In this document: positions 33,001 through 38,348 of the stretch, piece by piece
How the letters are laid out: each line of letters starts with the position of its first letter
How positions within the stretch are numbered: the first letter of the stretch is position 1
Source of the DNA: a virus
IMG/VR virus record: IMGVR_UViG_3300034022_000969
Coordinates: 1-53,904 of that record
Strand: one strand, 5' to 3'
Length of the DNA stretch: 53,904 nucleotides
Notes under the pieces: generated by a model
What the model saw: only the letters and a program-made list of their open reading frames with translations
What the model was told of the DNA's origin: nothing
Database searches by the model: none
Made by a program: the position numbers and the translations under genes

Positions 33001-33475
33001 GGATTCTGGCGGACCGTTTGCCATGAACCAAGGGGGGGCGGGTGGCGGACAGGGCGGGAAATTTGTGCATTCTTCGTTGGCGGTCACACCGGGTCAGACA
33101 TTCTCCTATTCCGTGGGAACGAGCGGGGCCGGTGCGCCGAACACAACTTGTGCCAGTGGCTCGACAGGGGGCAACACAACGTTTGGAGGGCTAATCGCAT
33201 ACGGTGGAACTGGCGGTGGAAGTTGCAACGGAACAGGGTCGACGCAAGGCCTTGGAGGATCGGCGGGTGGCGGGCAAACCAATACGACCGGAAATAATGG
33301 ATCGGCGGGTGGCGGATCTAACTCAGGCGGTTCTGGCGGTGGCGGTGCGAGTGGTGGCGCTTCGGGGGCAAACGGGGCAAACGCGACTGCGGGGACTGGT
33401 GGCGGAGGCGGCGGCGGCGGCAAAAATGGAAACGGGGGAGCTGGTGACAATGGATCACTTACCGTCAGTTGGTGA
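30077..33475 (+). CDS. Large tail tip/hub protein with Ser-Gly repeats and Gly-rich C terminus
   Basis: 1132 residues, directly after the tape measure, where distal tail and hub proteins are found. Residues 1 to about 735 form the tail-tip body, including a Cys cluster at about 168-193 (CSDCEGTQIPIVYGNPCI). Two long Ser-Gly dipeptide repeats follow at about 741-772 and 895-940. Between them is a beta domain. The last 190 residues are a Gly-rich adhesin-like domain (SWTVPAGVTVIAITGQAAGG onward) resembling the tip of the fibre at 14358. The repeats use mixed synonymous codons, so selection acts on the protein. The neighbouring GT9 gene makes Ser-linked glycosylation a tempting hypothesis. Confidence 0.75.
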   Translation: MARSLTTAAATQAALNTGAFPRRVLEVNYGGSTGTKYYSDDTFTIGGFTTDPRVKNWGTMVTAADPNKMGGNSQLTIELSDSDHALKNIWDVSPGVQARLCRLWLWFEGTAWSDAVNLFAGVISNPVTFTEATGTWKCTLKGIELSLDRNLGTTLTRDQFSDVQCSDCEGTQIPIVYGNPCIRVECCAIDKPGWAWMTGRLGIHDATLSINMGALAAGFTVGVPITLIVGEQGSWEEITGIFPSPTSTVFTIYSRGAIQAYGFSPGVSSSGGFFYFLINRIDIDNPDTARTGYPIWTKHSGSSTWRQQMVDNWFQAGTAQGVALQPTDYTFATGDQWKIGSYAGVIPLFPVGTPVRESAPWTFVANILPSKSVIRVEAKTTVQDAIRGGTMVQYLTYTNDASVYTVNLNNQSFNSQMGRGSSDPGLTTITIQKPPTYFNFEDSHLYVTLQGCVDNNNPSTGTVLENPSDVIGHMLTSISLGNINTSYIDATSFAATKTTLAAIPIRMAFAINSVKKLHQAVSELAFQAMCLYYWDQGKAFLVSLVTPPTGTSVLTVSPSNYRNKSLQLDQFDVREITTELSATFRMSQSSPQITIKRVQPAAVAAYNNRQDTIDLWAFQLPSNVALITEFWLAYRLNRQRSVRFDLFLHALKLQPGDTITVNATDGNSGTLMSSQKARVQSISHQAADGRRQLMEKMTVTAEYTLWPWTVTGVISPLRDCTAAIGSPSPVGQDGYLSVNTGQGTGSGSGSGSGSGSSSGSGSGSGSGSGSSNCLGFATLMMSGWPTDATYGPNFSNLNGSFCLSQPSYPGPGSFAGTIYDGAVLKWTLFAQATSSSSLRVVIASGSGSPLYMFEYGNRSVTSTTCNATVTASNFTFNSPFAPPSSVSIKWLTSSCSGSGSGSGSGSGSGSGSGSGSGSGSGSGSGSGSGSGSGSGSGSGTGGSVNLTGAGSWTVPAGVTVIAITGQAAGGGGGAGDSGGPFAMNQGGAGGGQGGKFVHSSLAVTPGQTFSYSVGTSGAGAPNTTCASGSTGGNTTFGGLIAYGGTGGGSCNGTGSTQGLGGSAGGGQTNTTGNNGSAGGGSNSGGSGGGGASGGASGANGANATAGTGGGGGGGGKNGNGGAGDNGSLTVSW

Positions 33476-34313
33476 CGTTTTGAAGATTGACCTCGCAACG
33501 CCGGGGCTGTTTTGCGCCGGACTTGGCGACTGCGTCACTTGGGCGTGGATTGCTGCGGGGTCGACTCGTCCACTGCAATTTTTTGCGAGAGGCAGCAACG
33601 CGGAGATGCTGCGGCTGTTCGGCTGCGATGTCACCGAGGACAATACTGACGCGATCGATCCTTCATTCGGATATCGAGCGGAAACCAACACCGGCTGTAA
33701 GATCCCGCGTGTCGAGATCTGGAAAAAGGTCTTGCAAATCGGCGGGACGGTGACGAGGCCCAGCTGCACGCGTAACCCAATCCGCAATCCAAATCCTCGT
33801 CGGATCATGTTGGCCCCGCACTGTAATTTCGTGTCGCGAACATGGCCTGCGGCGTACTGGCTCGATCTGAACTGGTCGCTATTGCACGCAGGCTACGAGG
33901 TGGTCTGGTTGATGGCACACAACGACCAAACCTACGTCAATCGCGGTCCTTCGATGGCATTCTGGGGGAACGGTTTCAGCACGGTTATCGATCTGATGAT
34001 GACTTGCGAACTGGTTGTCGGGAACGACTCGATGCCGGCGCATCTGGCCGGAACGCTCGGGCTTCCCGTCCTGGCGTTGATGGGTCCGACAAGCCCGAAC
34101 GTGTTTGCTCACATTCCCAACGTCGTAGCGATGCAATCCGATGCCGTAAAATGTGTCGGCTGTCACTTTGGGGCACCGTATCGAGCCGGTTGTGGTCTTG
34201 GTTGCCAGTCCCTGTTTACTCTGTTGCCACAAAATATCATGGCGGAAATCGAACAACGTGTTTCGATTCAAAAGCCAACTTTACGATTCCTCAAATTGGA
34301 AACGAACGAATGA
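33450..34313 (+). CDS. Glycosyltransferase family 9, heptosyltransferase-like
   Basis: 287 residues from ATG 33450 (GGGGGAG upstream), starting inside the 3' end of the tail protein gene in another frame. VVGNDSMPAHLAGTLGLPVL and ALMGPTSP (about 189-216) are the donor-binding signature of ADP-heptose transferases. The C-terminal Cys set (CVGC, then CGLGC) is common in the family. The length is slightly short for GT9. It is followed, with a 4-nt overlap, by an FkbM methyltransferase. The acceptor may be a virion protein or the host surface glycan; sequence does not decide. Confidence 0.82.
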   Translation: MDHLPSVGDVLKIDLATPGLFCAGLGDCVTWAWIAAGSTRPLQFFARGSNAEMLRLFGCDVTEDNTDAIDPSFGYRAETNTGCKIPRVEIWKKVLQIGGTVTRPSCTRNPIRNPNPRRIMLAPHCNFVSRTWPAAYWLDLNWSLLHAGYEVVWLMAHNDQTYVNRGPSMAFWGNGFSTVIDLMMTCELVVGNDSMPAHLAGTLGLPVLALMGPTSPNVFAHIPNVVAMQSDAVKCVGCHFGAPYRAGCGLGCQSLFTLLPQNIMAEIEQRVSIQKPTLRFLKLETNE

Positions 34314-34924
34314 ACGGGCCTTGGAACGAAGATCATCTTGCCGCGTATTTGCCGGACCGAGCCAGAACGGCCGTGATCGTTGGTGCGAACGAAGGACAAT
34401 GGGTCAAGCGATGCTCGCCGTTGTTCGACCGGGTTGTCGCGATCGAGCCAGACGCAGCAAACGTGGCCATGCTGATCGATCTGAACTTGCATAACGTCAG
34501 CATCGTCGCGGCGGCGGCATGGATGACCGAGGGGCACACGTTACCGTTTCACGTGCGAGATCATCAGCCCATGTCGGGAGCTTTGGCAGCCCGCGACATA
34601 AGACGAAACGACGAGGTCAGCCGCACGATCGAGATGAATCTGGTAACGATCGACAGTTTAAATCTTGTGGACTGCGATTTTCTGATTGTCGATACCGAGG
34701 GTGCCGAACTGGACGTAATGCGGGGAGCAACGCAAACAATCGAGCGATGCAAGCCGGATCTGATTATTGAATGTCACGAGATCGAAAACCGAATCTGGTT
34801 GGCCAGCTGGCTGGAGCGGTGCGGGTATAACCTGGCTCACATTCACGATCCGGCTCGCGAAATGAACGACGAATGGCAGAGGTTCGTTCACCTCGTTTGT
34901 CATCATTACCGACCGAGGGATTGA
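34310..34924 (+). CDS. FkbM-family methyltransferase
   Basis: 204 residues, ATGA overlap with the GT9 gene. AVIVGANEGQWVKRC is the SAM-binding loop, VVAIEPDAANVAML the second motif, and FLIVDTEGAELDVMRGA the family hallmark. FkbM enzymes O-methylate sugars or small molecules. Coupled to a glycosyltransferase, it probably caps the transferred sugar. Confidence 0.85.
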   Translation: MNGPWNEDHLAAYLPDRARTAVIVGANEGQWVKRCSPLFDRVVAIEPDAANVAMLIDLNLHNVSIVAAAAWMTEGHTLPFHVRDHQPMSGALAARDIRRNDEVSRTIEMNLVTIDSLNLVDCDFLIVDTEGAELDVMRGATQTIERCKPDLIIECHEIENRIWLASWLERCGYNLAHIHDPAREMNDEWQRFVHLVCHHYRPRD

Positions 34925-34926
34925 GC

Positions 34927-35223
34927 GTGAGAAAGCTACTTTACCGACCGATTAAACCGGACCCATGGGCATGGCGAGGCACGGATCTCGGGTCAGATTG
35001 CCCAGCTCGAGGCGAATACCTGCGGACGGAGATGTGCCAGATCGGCTGCAAAGCATCACGAGCACCGTTGCCAATCTACGCATGCCAGAGATTCGGCGAG
35101 TGCTGCCCTTGGAAACTGGACCAGACGGGCAAAATGACCAGCTGCCTCGAGTGTGTGGCAGGCGGGATGCAGTCTCAGTGTGCAGGTTGCCCAGACGCGG
35201 GTAGATCCGATCCGATCACCTAG
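34927..35223 (+). CDS. Cys-rich small protein
   Basis: 98 residues from GTG 34927, GAGGGA upstream. It contains ten Cys (C, MCQIGC, AC, CC, SCLEC, QCAGC), enough for two zinc or iron sites or several disulfides. There is no signal peptide. It is the last + strand gene of the structural/glycan block and meets the convergent small gene at 35216. No family is recognised. Confidence 0.55.
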   Translation: MRKLLYRPIKPDPWAWRGTDLGSDCPARGEYLRTEMCQIGCKASRAPLPIYACQRFGECCPWKLDQTGKMTSCLECVAGGMQSQCAGCPDAGRSDPIT

Positions 35224-35404
35224 TCGCTGGGGAGACCTCGACGCCGATGGAATCATTGCACAGGCCAGCCAGAGAAAGTTCCGCTTGGTGTTTGGCGCTG
35301 GCGTCAATCGCGGCCCATTCTGCTACCTCACGGTGAGCAGACACGCCTGCGGAGATTCCCCAGCCGATGACGCAGGTACAGCAGACCAAAAAAATCTCTC
35401 GCAT
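35216..35404 (-). CDS. Small secreted or membrane protein
   Basis: 62 residues on the - strand starting MREIFLVCCTCVIGWGISAG. The N terminus is a signal peptide or membrane span (about 4-22). On the - strand, AAAGGACG lies about 7 nt before the ATG, a good ribosome-binding site. Upstream lies a promoter-like pair with two operators (35453-35499). One of few - strand genes, it may be a lysogeny-expressed surface protein, for example for superinfection exclusion. That is inference from orientation and topology only. Confidence 0.55.
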   Translation of the reverse strand: MREIFLVCCTCVIGWGISAGVSAHREVAEWAAIDASAKHQAELSLAGLCNDSIGVEVSPATR

Positions 35405-35452
35405 GATTCGTCCTTTGTGTTGTGAAACGTCAAGAAAAGCTCGCTGGCGTTA

Positions 35453-35499
35453 AACTGTATGACAGTTTCGACCTGAAACGCAAGAACTGTATCACAGTT
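35453..35499. promoter_or_regulatory. Two palindromic operators AACTGT-N3-ACAGTT
   Basis: AACTGT-ATG-ACAGTT at 35453-35467 and AACTGT-ATC-ACAGTT at 35485-35499 are perfect 6-bp inverted repeats with the same 3-nt gap. Their centres are 32 bp apart, about three helical turns, as expected for cooperative binding. They lie between the - strand gene at 35404 and the + strand ribbon-helix-helix gene at 35602. The same half-site recurs at 39982-40027 and 4901-4939. Confidence 0.75.
35456..35483 (-). promoter_or_regulatory. Candidate - strand promoter under the operators
   Basis: On the - strand TTGCGT (35483-35478), a 16-nt spacer and CATACA (35461-35456). The -10 box lies inside the first operator and the -35 box abuts the second. 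It would drive the gene ending at 35216. The -10 match is weak. Confidence 0.35.
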
Positions 35500-35601
35500 T
35501 TTTCGCAAACCGGCAAAAACAGCCTGGTGGCAGAGGTACGAACGGCGATTTTTGGCGAGGGCTTGGCGAACGGTCGATGACTCACGTGAGGAGATCAGCA
35601 C

Positions 35602-35790
35602 GTGGTCGACAGCCCGAAATTGAATCTGCGATGCCCGACGGCAATCCGCGATGCGCTTGATGCGTACTGCCGGGCCGAGGGGCTCGTGATGTCGCAGCTG
35701 GTGTTGACTGCGATCTGTCGCGAGATCGGCAGGCCGGACCTCTTGGCGGAGATCCGGCCAGAAGGTCGACCAAAAAAACCGACCGAGTAG
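35602..35790 (+). CDS. Ribbon-helix-helix (Arc/CopG-like) regulator
   Basis: 62 residues from GTG 35602, with GAGGAG upstream. KLNLRCP is the beta strand, TAIRDALDAYCRAEG helix 1 and VMSQLVLTAICREIG helix 2 of an RHH DNA-binding dimer. The tail ends EGRPKKPTE, an AT-hook-like GRPKKP also found at the end of the RHH protein at 37501. It is the nearest candidate to bind the operators at 35453-35499, about 100 bp upstream of its own start. Confidence 0.65.
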   Translation: MVDSPKLNLRCPTAIRDALDAYCRAEGLVMSQLVLTAICREIGRPDLLAEIRPEGRPKKPTE

Positions 35791-35971
35791 GGTCAAGTCT
35801 CACCCGCAGCACCGTGTCACCTAGCGGCGACAATTGCGATCTGCGGCGGTGTGGTGCGAGTCCGTCCGATCTGCCGGACCTGGTCGAGTCCGTGGCAGCC
35901 GTCCGCAGGATTGACCGTTGCGGCCAGCGTCCCCGACCTGATCACCGTCTTCATCTTAGATCCTATGTTCC

Positions 35972-36002
35972 CCTACCAGTCCTCTATAGGAGGACTGGTA
36001 GG
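35972..36002. repeat. Perfect 13-bp inverted repeat
   Basis: CCTACCAGTCCTC (35972-35984) and GAGGACTGGTAGG (35990-36002) are exact inverted repeats around a 5-nt TATAG loop, with no T tract behind. It lies in the 558-nt gene-free stretch 35791-36348 and could be a recombination, origin or protein-binding site. Confidence 0.7.
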
Positions 36003-36102
36003 AATCGAGAGATTCGGGAAGCGGAGCCCAAAGACATAGCTATAGGGGGGAGATTACCCAGATTAACTGGCAGGACCATGTCCAGCAGCATCTGCGGGCC
36101 GT

Positions 36103-36187
36103 GGCAGAGGTGCTGTAGACCGGTCGGCAGAGGTGGCAGACCCCTAAAGAAGAAATTTGGCAGAGGTTGGCAGAGGTTGGCAGAGGT
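36103..36187. repeat. Iteron-like GGCAGAGGT repeats
   Basis: GGCAGAGGT at 36103, 36126, 36159, 36169 and 36179, with a partial copy (GGCAGA) at 36135. The last three are in tandem with an exact 10-bp period, one helical turn. An AT-rich stretch follows directly (36188-36258). Iterons next to AT-rich DNA are typical of replication origins; operator repeats above the promoter at 36259 are the alternative. Confidence 0.7.
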
Positions 36188-36258
36188 TTCGAAACCCATG
36201 AAAAATAGTGTTTTCGAAAAATTCTCGAAAAACTTTCGGAAAATGTTATCCCGACATA
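36188..36258. other. AT-rich stretch next to the iterons, possible origin unwinding element
   Basis: This stretch stands out from the GC-rich surroundings and contains repeated TTCGAAAAA-type words (TTTTCGAAAAA, CTCGAAAAA, TTTCGGAAAA). Together with the iterons and the 13-bp inverted repeat it makes the best candidate for a replication origin in this genome. No initiator gene is adjacent. Confidence 0.45.
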
Positions 36259-36286
36259 TTGCAATCGCCGAAAGTCAGGATATACT
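36259..36286 (+). promoter_or_regulatory. Promoter TTGCAA-N16-TATACT
   Basis: TTGCAA (36259-36264), 16-nt spacer, TATACT (36281-36286). It matches the TTGC-N16-TAWACT type seen at 13956 and 23886. Transcription would start near 36293 and cover the small genes from 36349 to 38252. Confidence 0.65.
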
Positions 36287-36348
36287 TCCCCTTGTCGAGC
36301 CGGTCGCAGTGACCAGCCGACCGAAACACCTGGAAGAAAGAACAAATC

Positions 36349-36645
36349 ATGACAAATTTTACCGCGACCGGACTCCGCAAGTACATTGTCGACAGAAACC
36401 AAGGGGTGGATGAAAAAGGCTTGCATTTTGGGTATGTCTGCGTTGGTGATGGCGGCTTTTTTTTCACTTGGGATTTTGTTGGGTGCCGGACAAATCGAGA
36501 AAAAACAAACTCGGTCTTGGCGACCATTGAGGCTGACACTACCGATGCGCCATCGGGGCGATACTCGATGGTAAGAGTCGAAAAAGCCATTCGGGATTCG
36601 ATTCGCAAGCATGGTTTTTTTGGGGAAAATCGGTGTGAGATTTAG
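36349..36645 (+). CDS. Small hypothetical protein, possibly frame-disrupted
   Basis: 98 residues, GGAAGAAAG upstream. Its C-terminal half (VLATIEADTTDAPSGRYSMV, then KAIRDSIRKHGFF) looks like real protein, while the N-terminal half overlaps a hydrophobic signal-like segment encoded in another frame (36410-36574). The natural product may be that signal segment joined to this C-terminal half through a -1 shift near the A6 run at 36500-36505, either by recoding or because of a sequencing indel. Confidence 0.45.
   Translation: MTNFTATGLRKYIVDRNQGVDEKGLHFGYVCVGDGGFFFTWDFVGCRTNREKTNSVLATIEADTTDAPSGRYSMVRVEKAIRDSIRKHGFFGENRCEI
36410..36574 (+). CDS. Signal-like small membrane ORF overlapping 36349-36645
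   Basis: 54 residues starting MKKACILGMSALVMAAFF, with AAGGGG 6 nt before the ATG. The first 27 residues are a convincing signal peptide or membrane span. After about residue 32 the composition becomes Arg/Leu-rich, like an out-of-frame reading, while the other frame becomes protein-like. This suggests one frameshifted gene rather than two overlapping ones. Confidence 0.4.
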   Translation: MKKACILGMSALVMAAFFSLGILLGAGQIEKKQTRSWRPLRLTLPMRHRGDTRW

Positions 36646-36725
36646 TGCTCATTGCAACTGACAGCCGACAACCCAAGCCCGTCGCAATGTGTGGCGGGCC
36701 AACGATCTTGATTGAAGAGGGCAAT

Positions 36726-36923
36726 ATGACCGGAAAAGAACTTATTACCATGATGCGTCGCCACAAAGTGACCATCAGGGAACTGGCGCGCCGAATTCAG
36801 ATTCCGCAAAAGCGTGTCCGAATAAGGCGGGATATTGGACTGGACGCTGAGACCGCTCGGGATTGGATTCAATCCATCACTGGCGTTGACCCAGGACCAC
36901 AAATAACGAAAGCAACGCGATGA
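36726..36923 (+). CDS. Small helix-turn-helix regulator
   Basis: 65 residues from ATG 36726, AGAGGG upstream. MTGKELITMMRRHKVTIREL, then ARRIQIPQKRVRIRRDIG, fits a short HTH of the kind found in plasmid and phage control genes, with DWIQSITGVDPG closing. It overlaps the next gene by 4 nt. It lies in the control region between the putative origin and attP, so a role in replication or lysogeny control is likely. Confidence 0.65.
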   Translation: MTGKELITMMRRHKVTIRELARRIQIPQKRVRIRRDIGLDAETARDWIQSITGVDPGPQITKATR

Positions 36924-37177
36924 GAACTGCCGACCAACAACCGGACGAATCGGGGCCAACAACCAAACACAGCTCGCCAAATTGCCGAGTCTGCAGGCGC
37001 GTGATCTGCAAGGGTGAGGAAGTTTACAGCAAAAAAGTTGGCAACGGCACGCGATACCGACACAAGGAATGTCGAATCAATGTGCCTGACCCGACAGATG
37101 AAGGCTCGCAACAGGACCGCAAGCTCGGTGGGTATACTTTTCAACGCGGCACCGGGACCGACCATTTTTACTCGTGA
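36920..37177 (+). CDS. Small zinc-finger-like protein
   Basis: 85 residues, ATGA overlap with the HTH gene. CRVCRRVICKGEEVYSKKVG, then YRHKEC, gives a possible CxxC...HxxxC zinc site at about residues 22-51. The flanks are disordered. No family is recognised. Confidence 0.6.
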   Translation: MRTADQQPDESGPTTKHSSPNCRVCRRVICKGEEVYSKKVGNGTRYRHKECRINVPDPTDEGSQQDRKLGGYTFQRGTGTDHFYS

Positions 37178-37189
37178 TCGGAAGCGACA

Positions 37190-37504
37190 ATGACAACGAA
37201 TCCGAACCAAAAAGAATGGCAATGGTACATGACCGTTGCTGCGATCGAGCAGTATATGAACATCTGCCGAATGCCAGGTGACCTGTTCGACGAAGACCAG
37301 AATTTCCGTAAGGCACTTGAACAACTCGGGGAATTCAGCCTGACCGCGAGGCTGGCCGACATTCCACCGACCGAGTCCGGAGCGGAGATCTACCGAGCGA
37401 AAATTACGCTGCGGGGAAAACGGTATCGCATTGAATTCACCGTGCAGCCGCAACCACGCAACGAAGGCAAGTTACCCCAGTTATTGAGAGTACGATTGCG
37501 ATGA
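37190..37504 (+). CDS. Hypothetical protein coupled to an RHH gene
   Basis: 104 residues. The N-terminal half is helical and the C-terminal half beta-rich (AEIYRAKITLRGKRYRIEFT). Its stop overlaps the ATG of the ribbon-helix-helix gene at 37501. A small protein coupled to an RHH protein is the layout of many toxin-antitoxin pairs, but the sequence does not match a toxin family I know, so this is only a possibility. Confidence 0.6.
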   Translation: MTTNPNQKEWQWYMTVAAIEQYMNICRMPGDLFDEDQNFRKALEQLGEFSLTARLADIPPTESGAEIYRAKITLRGKRYRIEFTVQPQPRNEGKLPQLLRVRLR

Positions 37505-37713
37505 AAGTTCAGAGACTGATTGCCGACATCACGCCGGAGCTAAAGCAGGCGGTGATATCGATCGCCGAACAAAACGGAGAGAAAATTGCGGACCTCGTTG
37601 AGCGACTGCTGCGAGCAGCTCCCGAGGTCGACCAGTTCCGCAAAGAAAACGCGATTGAGTGGCGAGGCCGGCCGGTAATGGGGAGGCCGAAAAAGCCTGT
37701 GCCAGCGGAGTAA
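37501..37713 (+). CDS. Ribbon-helix-helix-like regulator with AT-hook-like tail
   Basis: 70 residues. QRLIADITPELKQAVISIAE, then EKIADLVERLLRAAPEV, has the strand-helix-helix plan of RHH repressors. The C terminus RGRPVMGRPKKPVPAE contains two GRP motifs and shares GRPKKP with the RHH protein at 35602. It overlaps the preceding gene by 4 nt. Confidence 0.6.
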   Translation: MKVQRLIADITPELKQAVISIAEQNGEKIADLVERLLRAAPEVDQFRKENAIEWRGRPVMGRPKKPVPAE

Positions 37714-37871
37714 ACAACCCAATACGTACGCCTCAATTCCAGTTTGATACCTATATTTTGTGTCTTGATTCCGATCCGCGAACCCGGCATGATTCCACCG
37801 TCGCGAATAGCGATCCCAAGGAAACTCTGGCATGAATGCCGCCCTTGCGGTGGAGCGCCGGTCCTCGCTGA

Positions 37872-38252
37872 GTGACTGCCCTTGATCGCTCCAAACGATC
37901 GAAAGCCCGTCTCGTGAAGAAAGCCAATTGTCCTCTCGTACCAGGTCGCGTCTACTCGTTCCAGTACCCGCGACACAATTTCCATGGCGTGTTGAGCCCG
38001 TTGGAGCCCCGGCGAATCCAAGTTGAATCGGTACGGGATCTGGTCAAGGAACCGATCGAGCGTCAAACGTTCGACGTTCAGCCGTTGCTCAAGAGAAGTC
38101 GGTATCTGGTGACCGGTGTGGATCTGGAAAAACAAGCCAAGCGATCGTTCTACGTCGACGCAATGAAATCGCTGCGAGTGCTACCAGAAGTGAAACCAAA
38201 ACGGCGTCAAACATTGAGCCCTGAAAACAAGGGGAGATCGAAAACACGCTAG
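37872..38252 (+). CDS. Hypothetical beta-rich basic protein
   Basis: 126 residues from GTG 37872; a GTG at 37914 is also possible, as neither has a strong ribosome-binding site. The body reads as a small beta barrel (VPGRVYSFQYPRHNFHGVLS, then RRIQVESVRDLVKEPIERQT and RYLVTGVDLEKQAKRSFYVD) with a basic disordered tail. It resembles the small regulators with a C-terminal WYL-like strand pattern, but I cannot name a family. It lies just before attP. Confidence 0.5.
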   Translation: MTALDRSKRSKARLVKKANCPLVPGRVYSFQYPRHNFHGVLSPLEPRRIQVESVRDLVKEPIERQTFDVQPLLKRSRYLVTGVDLEKQAKRSFYVDAMKSLRVLPEVKPKRRQTLSPENKGRSKTR

Positions 38253-38265
38253 ACAGTCGGTCAAA

Positions 38266-38344
38266 CTGGGGTAGCTCAATGGCAAACAGATCGCACCGAG
38301 CGAATTATGAGTCCTCTGCTCTAACCATTGAGCTACAGCCCCAG
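38266..38344 (-). other. attP: Probable attP: 5' half of a tRNA(CAU) gene within an inverted repeat
   Basis: On the - strand from 38342, GGGGCTGTAGCTCAATGG, then TTAGAGCAGAGGACTCATAA reproduces a tRNA from acceptor through D arm to a CAU anticodon loop (anticodon at 38309-38307), after which tRNA similarity ends and no T arm follows. The outer arms form an imperfect inverted repeat: CTGGGG-TAGCTCAATGG (38266-38282) and CCATTGAGCTA-CAG-CCCCAG (38325-38344). The integrase gene ends 5 nt away. Fragments of tRNA genes beside integrase are typical attP cores. The target would be a host tRNA-Met or tRNA-Ile2 gene. Confidence 0.7.
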
Positions 38345-38348
38345 TGCC

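Noticed and set aside
35814-36413. 199-codon + strand ORF through the putative origin
   Set aside because: Composition is Arg/Ser/Pro-rich with no protein-like pattern, and it runs through the hairpin, iterons and AT-rich stretch.
37832-37885. 17-codon ORF with AAGGAAA upstream
   Set aside because: Too short to support and in a different frame from the following gene; at most a leader peptide.
37509-38135. 208-codon - strand ORF
   Set aside because: It lies opposite the ribbon-helix-helix gene and the 37872 gene, has shadow-like composition and no ribosome-binding site.
38266-38344. Functional tRNA gene on the - strand
   Set aside because: Only the 5' half matches a tRNA; the T arm and 3' acceptor are missing.
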